DNA from: Erythrocercus mccallii
Taxonomy: Eukaryota > Chordata > Aves > Passeriformes > Dicruridae
DNA: 64,000 nucleotides
NCBI GenBank assembly: GCA_013397435.1
Contig: VZRG01000308.1
Coordinates: 372,001-436,000, forward strand
Direction of reading: 5' to 3'
Part shown: positions 55,699 to 64,000 of the stretch, one piece after another
Position numbering within the stretch: the stretch's first letter is position 1
Layout of the letters: each line of letters opens with the position of its first letter
Notes under the pieces: generated by a model
Databases searched by the model: none
What the model was told of the DNA's origin: nothing
Seen by the model: the letters and a program-made list of their open reading frames with translations, nothing else
Program-made: the position numbers and the translations under genes

Positions 55699-57477
55699 AA
55701 GGAAAGGTTAGGTGGAAAAAGTGTACAGAGGAGCCAGAAGGCCACCTCACCCACCAGCCCACCTGGATGTGGCCCCAGGGATAATTTCTGCTGGCTTTTA
55801 CATGCAAGAAGCAGAGACTTGCCCCACCAGCTGGGCCTGAGGGGTTGTGCTGGGTCATAGTAGGTGTGGAATGGCAACTCTGCAACCCTGGGACAGGGGT
55901 TTTCCACATGTCCTCAGGCAGTGAGGTCGAAGGTGCATAAGGCAGAGTGCCCTGCCTGTCTCCCGGCTGCCATGGAGCTGAGGTTCACCCTGCTTACTCT
56001 CCTTTCCTCACATTTTTCTTCTTTATACTCAGTTAATGCTTTCAGATTTGCTCACTCTGAGCATCACAGGTAGTGTAATATTTCATCACCCTGGCAGGAG
56101 ATGGGGCAGGGAAAGCACGGGGGATGTGCCCTGTGCCATGCCAGGGTGGCTGAGCTGGGCTGGAGTAGGATGAGAACAATGCTGGGCTCATCCCATCAGT
56201 GATTCCGTGAAGACGTCCTCTCTGAAGTGCCTCCACTGGTCACATCTTCTGCTGTCACATCCTGCTGCCAGGTAACCTCCTGTGCCTGCTCCCTGTCCCT
56301 TGAAGCCTTGCTGCCTGGCAGTCACCTTGCTGAGTGGATACCCATGTCTGACGATTTTGCCCCAGGCATATGAGCTGCACGTATCAAAGCTGAGCCACGT
56401 CTTATCTCCTGGCTGTTCCTGCCTGCTCCCAGCCTGAGAATCCTGGCTGCAGGGTGTTTGCAGTGCTCCCCCAGCACTGTGGGTTGTGGTGGATTTGGGA
56501 TGCCAGGTTCAGGGTGAGGGGCACCCTGGGGCAGGTCTCTGGTGTGCAGGTTGGAACAGCCAGCACAGATGCAGCCCTATCTGCCTGGAGGATGTTGGTC
56601 ATTGCTGTAAGGTCAACCTTAAATAATGGGAATAATAAAAATAAGTCTGCTTGGAGGAAAGGAGAGAGCAAACTGAATCCTAATGAGGTTACATGAACAC
56701 ATCAGCATGACCATTTCACGGAAATAATTTTAAAAAGGAAAAAAAAGCATTACGTTTAGATCAAAGGATTTAGGACACACGGCACAATCCCACAAGGACA
56801 CCCTGGGAGAGGACATCCCCGCTGAGATTCCACATCCATGAGCTGCTCCCACCCTGTTGTGCTAGGGAAGGTCCAGGGCAACCCTTTACTACAGAGGGTG
56901 TGGGAAAAGAGCACAAAGGATTGAGAGAGATGCTGCTTCATTCAGCATGGGGACTGGTATCTGGTCACCAACTTTACTGCAACTGGGTGAACAGCCTGGT
57001 GTGAAGGGGCACAACATTTGCCTTTATGGATGGCCAAGATTTACCAAGTTGTGGTGGCAAACACTGAAAGAGGAAGTTTTAGAAGGGAAATAAAACATTA
57101 ATATTTCAGAGCTTAAGGAAATCCTCAGTGCAAAGACAGGAAAGTAATTAGTGTCGTAAATGGGGAAATAACCAGCATTAAATGGAAGTGGGGCAAGCGC
57201 AGGTTGAAAGGGCCGCAAGGAGGATGGGCAAGGGCTCTCCAGGAGATGGCAAGAAATGAGCCTGGAGGCCCCCAGGAATCCCCCCCCCCGGCACACCAAA
57301 CCCCAGCAGCACCGTATTTCAGGGGGGCTGTGCCTGCAATAAGCCAGCCTTCCTCCTCCTCCTCCTTGCCTCAGGTCCACTGGCCACAGGCCAGGTGAAA
57401 CGCTCCCCCGAGCACGGTGGGGACCAGTCCAACCCCGCACAGCTCCAATTATCCCTGGCTGGAGACTTTCCAGGAAT
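55699..57477. other. non-coding stretch, no gene recognised
   Basis: Contains AT-rich parts at 56620-56760 and 57040-57180 and a run of nine C at about 57282-57290. No exon or further repeat was recognised. Confidence 0.5.
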
Positions 57478-57535
57478 CCCATCCCCTCTCCCTCCACCGA
57501 CCCTGCCTCCCCCAGCCTCCCCCCCTCAAAGCAAT
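57478..57535 (-). repeat. C-rich tract, possible G-quadruplex on the minus strand
   Basis: The plus strand contains seven or more runs of three or more C within about 58 bases (cccatcccctctccctcc, then ccctgcctcccccagcc and cccccc). The minus strand therefore fits the G4 pattern with three-G runs. Predicted stability is lower than for the motif at 54901. Confidence 0.6.
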
Positions 57536-58338
57536 TTGACTTTTATAGTAATAACTTCTGAACCCTGGACTGGGGCCGTGCCAAGGAAAGCAGCAGAAAA
57601 CAATGTGATGGGCCTCGGCAGGCGCGGAAACTCCAGCGACCGAGACCAGCCCTAAAATAACTTTTGAGCGATGGTTATTTATTCTGGGAGAAAGTTCGTT
57701 CATTCACAATTTGGAGGGGAGATAAATGAGGGCGGGCTGGGGCTGCACAGCAGCAGCACGCCGTGGCTGCGGATGCAGGGCGCCTGCAGCGCCAGGGCAG
57801 CCGGCTCACCACGGTCCTCCTGCACATGTCCTGCTGGAATACCCTTTTTAAAGGTGTTTGGATTCATCTGAAAGAGCTGGGCTCAGGTGGAGGAGTCCAG
57901 CTTGAGGCTAGGGGTATGCATGTGCCACAAGGTGCAGGGGGCTGCACTTTGTGTTTGTGCCTGCACATGTTTCAGCTTTCCTGGGCACGCTGTTCAGCAT
58001 GGTGGCTGTGCCACATGCCACTGGCTTGCACACCTGCACCTGGGCTCTGCACACTGAAGCCATCGTTGTCCAATGGGCAGCAGGTGGTGCAGGCAAACTC
58101 CAGACAGGAGCACACAGCATCCTGCGGCTGGTTCTGTTGTGTATCAGTGTGTGCACGGCAGCTGTCAGCCAACATCAGCTGGGCAAGCAACAAGTGGTGC
58201 AACCTCAGTAATTCTGCAGGACTCTCAGCTGCCACAGCTTCCCTGCAATGCACAGGAGCTGAACCAGATCTGCCAGAGGAATCTTGAGCAACCTGGGCAA
58301 CCCTGGGCCCTTCTAAATTGGGGACACTCCAAAGGAGG
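57536..58338. other. non-coding stretch, nothing recognised
   Basis: GC-moderate sequence with chance frames on both strands. Confidence 0.5.
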
Positions 58339-58361
58339 CAGCCAGCCAGCCAGCCAGCCAG
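58339..58361 (+). repeat. (GCCA) tetranucleotide microsatellite
   Basis: Nearly six perfect units of the four-base repeat in 23 bases. Short, and probably of low variability. Confidence 0.9.
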
Positions 58362-60079
58362 TTTTATGGTCCCTCTCACTCTCACCACAGGCTGGGCACT
58401 CACCAGGATCTGCAGTAGTGACTGTGCCAGACAAGGCTGCCTGTGTCACCCTCAGGGTGGATGGCAGGGCTCCCTTGGCAGGTTTGGAGAACAAATGCAG
58501 GGAAAACCAGGTCTCTGCCTGCTGGGTGACAGAGACCTTGCAGTGTGGCTCTGTGGGCAGCTGGGTAGGAGAGAGACAGACAATGACTTGACTGGGTATG
58601 AGAGCCTCACTAGCTTTGTGTGCAGATCATCTCCAAGAGTGATACACATCCAAGACTACCTGCCCATGAGCATCTCAGGGGCAAGGGTTGATCCTGGTCC
58701 ACTGTGTCATAATGCCACAGTGACAGCGGACAGCGTTGCCATCATCACCTACCCTGCACATCAGATCTTGGAGAGTGCACTGTTCTGGAGTGGGAAGACA
58801 CCACCATATCCCCTCCCACCAAGAGAACAACAGCACTTGCCTGGCCCACCCCTCTCCTCCTACTGCCTCCAGGCTGGGGGACCTTGCTGAGTGCCACCAA
58901 ATATTTTTGCTTTGGAATGACATGTGGACACATTGGAGCTGGGGGCCTGGAGCTGCAAAAGGGGATGATTCAATGCTGCCCTTTGCAGAGTGAGGAGGGC
59001 ACCACTTTATGTTTAGCAACACGGTCACTCTGGCACTGGATAAACTGGCACCCAGCTGCCCTTGCGTGGGGACAAGAGAGTTAACGTGGGGTCACACGTG
59101 GGGCAGAAGCAGCCCTTGGCAGTGCTGGCCAGCACACACAGCTTCCTTCATGGCACGGTGCCCGCGACGGTGAGACTGGCCCTGCTGAGCCACATCCCTC
59201 ATCCTGCCAGGCAGGAAAGGCTCCAGCCCCACACTCCTCCTTGCCTCTCCACATCCCCTGCCCTCTGCCCCGCCACTGCTGTGGACAGCCCTGTGCTTGC
59301 CAGATGACTTCCAGCCTCGCTGCTCTTCAGGCTGTCTGAGCAGCTCGTGATCTTGGCAGGCAGCTCAGAGTTCTACCAGCCATCATTACAATGATTATTT
59401 GTGTCTTCCCAGCTCAAAAGGGCTTTCCTCTTAGCTCACCCCTGGCTGGCCTCAAGCCAGGTGGGACTGTGGATGGAGAAAGGGGAGAGGGCAGCATCCT
59501 GCACTGTCAGAGCAGATGACTGCAGTGGGATGCAGGAGATGGGGCAGAGAGAAGGACAGATCTTGTCCCTCCTCCTGAATGCTCAGATTGGAAATCAACA
59601 CCCTTTTGGTTAATTCATTAGCTTTGATTAGCAACTCTGAAGCTCAGACCAGCTAATGGGCTCCCTCCTGCTGGTTAATCTCCAAGAGGAGTTCAGCAAG
59701 GTTATCTGAACCAGGAATGGCGAGGGAAGGATGAGGATGAGTGCAATTGAATTAGGAAGCTGTTAAATGGAGAAGCCAAACTGAGCCAGAACACAGCTGT
59801 TGCAAAATGTCCTCATGGCTAAAACATGGGGTAGAACCTCATTAACACACGGGGCAGAACACAGCACTATGGTTGCACTCATCTGGGGGCTGGGGAAGCA
59901 AATCCATGTGGACACCAGCCCAGCCTGTGGCTTGGGGTCACATTTGCCAGCTCCATCCCATGCAGATCCCTTCATCAACACCTTCATCTCCCTACGTGGA
60001 TTGCATCTTCCTCCAAGCGGGGATTCCTCTGCAGCCTGGATTTTGTTGTTGATTAAATTAGCTCAGCAGTAACCTATTT
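58362..60079. other. non-coding stretch, no gene recognised
   Basis: No exon or repeat family. The part at 59590-59760 has several 'ttaattcattagc'-type words and little else. The 190-codon frame at 58318-58890 overlaps shorter opposite-strand frames and has no domain. Confidence 0.45.
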
Positions 60080-60330
60080 GTGATGATGATGTGAGGTAGC
60101 GACCTTCAGTGTTTTCATTAAAATATACATGTATATATTTGTTTTCTGCGGTTATGAATGTAATTCCACAACCCACTGAGGAGCCGGTAATTTTCTGGCT
60201 GAGGTGGGAAGTTGCTGACATCTTGTGATACATGACAAGATTGATTGTATTTGCTTACCCTTTAACCTAATAAAGAAAAATAATGTTCCTTAGTCTCGCT
60301 AATTCTCTATAAACTTGGACATTGCTTTAA
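60080..60330. promoter_or_regulatory. AT-rich block, possible conserved element or transcript end
   Basis: This block is free of SSRs and named repeats, with 'aaatatacatgtatatattt' (a near-palindrome) at about 60120-60139. An AATAAA polyadenylation signal lies at about 60269, followed by T/G-containing sequence. It could be a conserved non-coding element or the 3' end of an unannotated transcript. Only sequence texture supports this. Confidence 0.25.
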
Positions 60331-63099
60331 ATCAGCTGGAAGTACAGGCAGTGAACCATATCATTGCTGGGGCAGGAATCTTGCTCCCCAAGCCCTCCCC
60401 AGTTCTCAGGAGAGGGGGACCAGCATGGCAGCATTGTCCCCAAAAGCACCCAGCACCTCTGGGTCTGAGAGGACTGTGGCGGTTGTGGCAGGGAGGTGGC
60501 CTCTGCATCCTGTGCGTCCTGCTGGCTGGGAAAGCATTAACCAATTTACTGCTAATCGTGTTATCACCAGCACATCTGAGCAGCTGCTGGAGCAGCGCAG
60601 GCCAAAGCAAACACGGCCCAGTGCCCTGAGGACACAGAGCAGTCAGAGGCAGCTGTGCCTACTCTCGGGTTTCCAGGTCCCATATCTCCCCCCCAGTGGT
60701 CCAGTTGGCCTCTGGAAGGAAGGAGGCTCCACAGGACAAACCCAGCCAGTACTACAGTGGGCAGGAGGGATGCTGTAGCAGGGACGGTGGGAGCTGCCCT
60801 GGTCAAAATTTGGGCTGGTGCCCTGACACCAGTGCCTGGGTGACCTTGGGTGTGCTGCACAGTGGGCACTGTGCCTGCAAAACATCTGCCTTCCTTCACT
60901 GGGAGATCAGATGTAAGAGGTGGGGGAGCAGGCTGGGTGTCAGGGTGCATGTGGCAGTGGGCCTGCCATCCCAACACACCATCTCCTCCATCCTCGCTTC
61001 CTGGGGACAGCCCTCTCCAGGGGAAGAAATGACAGGGCAGGGCAAGCAATGCCTCTACAACACAGCTCCTCTCAGTTACCCATCCATCCTCTGGGGAATC
61101 ATCAGTCCTGAGTTGTTCTTAGTTCCTCAGCCCCGCACCTGTCTTGCCTTCTCCAACCTTCTCCATAGCACAGCAAACAGGGCACACGTGTCCACAGGTC
61201 AGCAGCACTGGGACATTGCGTTGTCCCGAAGTGGTGGACAGTGCCCATGGCAGAGTGTTCCTGGCCTGGGCACAGGTGGGTGAAAGTGCTGAGGCCTGGG
61301 GAAAGGTTTTCCCTGCTCTGAAGCAAAGCTGGCAGGGGGCTGCTCGCCTGCCCAGTGTGGTGGTTTGCCAGCCAGCTGCCAACCAGCCGGGAATTGCCTT
61401 TGCCTTTGCTGGTGTGCTTAAAAATAACCTGCTAGCCTGTCAAGGTTATAAAGAGAGAGAGAACAAATTGCTTTCTGAGTTGATTAAACTGCTCAGCGTG
61501 GCTGTGCACGTGGCACTCTCCGTACGGCTGGGACAGAGTCTGGCGCGTTAATTTGCACTCGGCAGTTCCTGTGCTAATAAGGGCTTGATGAGCTGCCTCC
61601 TCACACCCTCATCATTGGCCCCTCCAAGCAACGAGCAACGCTTGGCTGGACTCTGAGGCAGTTGAGGCACTTTGTCCATTCAAAATGCCTTTTTTTTGTT
61701 GCCTTTCTGTTGCTGTTGAGCAGTGCCATGTCCGGAGCTGCCCTGGAGCCACTGGACCAAATCTCCGGAGGACTTCAGCAGCTCTCTGCATCATCCCAGG
61801 GCAGCTAAGGGAGTACAGGCAGAAGCGCACTCCAAAGCTCCACTGTAAGGAGAAAAGCCCACCTGTGGCCACAAATTGGTGCCAGATATTTCTCCATGCT
61901 GCTGCAACAGCCGCCCTTGCCGCCGCACCGCTCAGCATCACCCCACGATGCTGCCGCCACAACGGGGTCTCCATGCTTGAAAGAGGTTTCCAAATATAAC
62001 CAGCCCCTTGCCTACCCCCACCCTCTCCCTGCAACTTTCTGGGAAAATCCCTTTCTGCCTAAAATTATCCAGATGTGCTTTACAGCTCGAGGGGAGTTTG
62101 TGGGAAAAATACGAGGTTCGCTGGATGAGATGTTTCCTGAAGTGTGGGGCTGGGAGCTGGTTCCACTTTGGAGCAGACCCGCGCCGCTCACGCGCCGCCA
62201 CTGCCAGAGCTTGGCTTAGTTAGTTAAACCAGATTCAGTTTATCTCTTAATAAGAACTAGGGAATGAAAGCACTTTTTCTTTTTTCTAACTTTTTTTTTT
62301 AATTCATAATCCATGTTGGGGAAAGGCAGAAAAGGATTTATTAAGCAGCTTGGTGCTTCCTAGCACTCTGGCTCTGGTGTCCTTCTGGTGGGTGTCCTTT
62401 GTGGTTTGTTTAGTTTATCAGTGCTGTGGGCTCCTACTGATACTCTGCACCCCAAAGGGCATCCCAAGGAGCTGACATCAGGGATCCATCCAGGGGCCAA
62501 ATTGGGGACCAAATTATGAAAAGCAATCCAGGGCCTGCGTCCTTCAACTGATGAAGGAATTTTCAGTGACGACAAAGCAGCAGTGGATGCAGACCCTGGG
62601 GTAGGGGCTTCACATAAATCGTAGCAATTTGCTGTCTCTGCCACTCTAAATCCTGTCTAATTATACCAAGTGCAGCATCTGACATTAATTTGTTACAGTG
62701 TGTGCATATAGAGCACCAGACATTTTGGGGACGGATTTAAGAGCAGCCTTCAGATCTTTGCCCTTGCAATCCACTGCCAGTCACAAATGACTGCATTTGG
62801 CCTCCTAGTTACCTGCCTACATTGGAAAATTGGTTATTTTGAAGTCTAAAATATTATTATTACTTAGATCTACAATCAATATACAGATGCAAAATTCAAT
62901 GCTGCATTCAGGCATCTTTGGGGGAAAAAAAATAAAAAATAAAAAGAAATATTGTCCATCTTTGCTCCTAGCTGCCCTTTTCAGACTCTGACTGTAAAAT
63001 AAGATTGACAGTCACTTCGAGACACTAGCAGCAAAGCACAGCTCAGGTCACAAGCCTGCAGAGCACTCTGGGGGGAGGATGCCTGGGAACCAGGCTGAG
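60331..63099. other. non-coding stretch, no gene recognised
   Basis: Minor CpG clusters lie at 61890-61970 and 62180-62210. T runs lie at 62276-62300. An AT-rich, repeat-poor part is at 62640-62960, with an A-rich run at 62927-62946. Nothing else could be identified. Confidence 0.45.
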
Positions 63100-63260
63100 G
63101 AGTAGCTGGTGTGGACTGAGCTGTGCGATGTCAGGTTTTTAACCAGCTTGCTGGAGCTCTTTGAGGATATTACTGCTTTGCTAGATAAGAGAAATTCAAG
63201 GGATGTGCTATACTTAGAGTTTCAAAACACACTTGGCATCAGTGCAGATCAAAGCCGAAT
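63100..63260 (+). mobile_element. ancient CR1 LINE, reverse-transcriptase fragment
   Basis: A 60-codon plus-strand frame contains LTSLLELFEDITALLDK followed by RDVLYLEFQ. This matches the CR1 stretch 'LTNLLEFFEDVTxxLDxG...VDVxYLDFQKAFD' with correct order and spacing. The KAFD box itself has become NTLG, so the active-site aspartate is lost. Downstream sequence is not recognisable. It is the only ancient CR1 piece on the plus strand. The open frame is too short and eroded to be functional as LINE protein. Confidence 0.7.
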
Positions 63261-64000
63261 GGTACAGGCAGCATCCCGGAATAGAAGGTGAAAGAGGGAA
63301 AAGATTTGGATTTTTACTGGGAGGAAAAAAATATGCTGAAACCAACAGCACAAGGCTGCTGAGCTAAAAATAGCAAAGAAGGTATTAGCAGTGGCTCCAC
63401 ACACAAACTGACACTCGGCTCCGCTTCCCAGCTTGGGGAGAAACCTTCCGTCCAAGTGGGAGATGCTCGAGGAAAGCACAGCAGTCCCTGCAGAGTCCAC
63501 TGCCCCAGCCTGGCTCCCAGATGAAACCAGTGGGGACCAGCAAGGTTTGTGTGATCCCCAGCAGGGCGTGCTCTCTGTCAGGCTGTCCCCTCCAGCAGCC
63601 CATCATGTCCCTGCTGTGTCAGGTTATCTGTGCCCCACGAGCAGCTGTTTCCAATCCCATAAACTGGAACAGTGCTGCTTTGTCAGCTCCCACACCAGTG
63701 GCCAGCCACGGCCAGGGCATTTATACAGTGCTGCCCGGCCCTGGGATGTGGCGCTGCCACCACCACAGTGGGGCTGGGGTATTCATGCCCTCCCCATGTC
63801 ATACACCAAGTGCTTCTTCAGCCCTTCCTCCTCCTCACTGCCACTTGGTGCTCATGGCAACAGTGACAAGCCTGCCCCTTCCCACCCAGGCTGGCTAGGG
63901 GAGTCCAGGGAGGGCAAGGTGACTACATCCCCCACAACCCCCACATCCCTCTGTGGTACCCCTGGTCAGGGCTGTGCCCCAAGACAAGCTTTCCCTACAA
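63261..64000. other. non-coding stretch, no gene recognised
   Basis: Ordinary GC-moderate DNA to the window end. A 125-codon plus-strand frame at 63521-63898 has no domain or splice context. Confidence 0.5.

Noticed and set aside
57410..57440. 'ccagtccaacccc' resembling a reversed CR1 end
   Set aside because: The expected 'agaatcatagaatc' and 'ggttggaag' words are absent.
58228..58320. 'gagcaacctgggcaaccctg' resembling the CR1 'GAGCAACCTGG' word
   Set aside because: One short word without the neighbouring CR1 sequence; probably chance.
1..64000. tRNA, rRNA, snRNA or known microRNA genes; endogenous retrovirus LTRs
   Set aside because: I looked for B-box wording (GGTTCGAATCC), well-known microRNA seeds and LTR pairs by eye and found none that could be supported.

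Overview
This is vertebrate nuclear DNA, and almost certainly from a bird. The main evidence is a family of CR1 LINE retrotransposons with the avian 3' ending (a 'ttggactagatg' motif, then 'cattctatgattctatag') at 55470-55698, plus further CR1 3' ends at 6611-6645 and 51655-51712. GC content is moderate, CpG is scarce outside a few islands, and an 850-base assembly gap (52427-53276) points to a draft scaffold. I see no bacterial, viral or plasmid features.

No protein-coding gene can be identified with confidence in these 64 kb. The open frames have no recognisable domains, often overlap equally long frames on the other strand, and are what GC-rich non-coding DNA gives by chance. The window therefore looks like a long intron, or an intergenic stretch between genes, carrying regulatory DNA and old repeats.

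Layout: 1-11 kb is mostly featureless, with two MIR-like SINE relics and a CR1 tail that has grown into a 14-unit ATTCT microsatellite (6646-6715). A CpG island lies at 11.16-11.59 kb and an AT-rich island at 14.44-14.86 kb. At 17.39-17.81 kb there is an unusual cluster: a 22-bp alternating purine/pyrimidine tract, a TATA box, an ATG frame with a signal-peptide-like start, and splice-site-like signals. This is the best candidate for an unannotated small gene. Two CpG islands lie at 24.69-24.96 and 25.69-25.99 kb. From 27.8 to 41.6 kb there are four very old CR1 relics, all on the minus strand, with reverse-transcriptase motifs still visible in three of them. At 51.4-53.5 kb there is a perfect-arm inverted repeat, a CR1 end followed directly by a consensus splice donor, the assembly gap, and a CpG-dense edge followed by an ATG and donor, which may be a hidden first exon. 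The last 10 kb hold a strong G-quadruplex motif, a more recent CR1, an AT-rich block and one more ancient CR1 piece on the plus strand at 63.1 kb.

No operon-like or pathway-level story can be told. The biological interest is in possible regulatory DNA, in old retrotransposon remains that may have been kept, and in two unproven exon candidates. Family names for the ancient repeats come from recalled consensus features and were not confirmed by a search.
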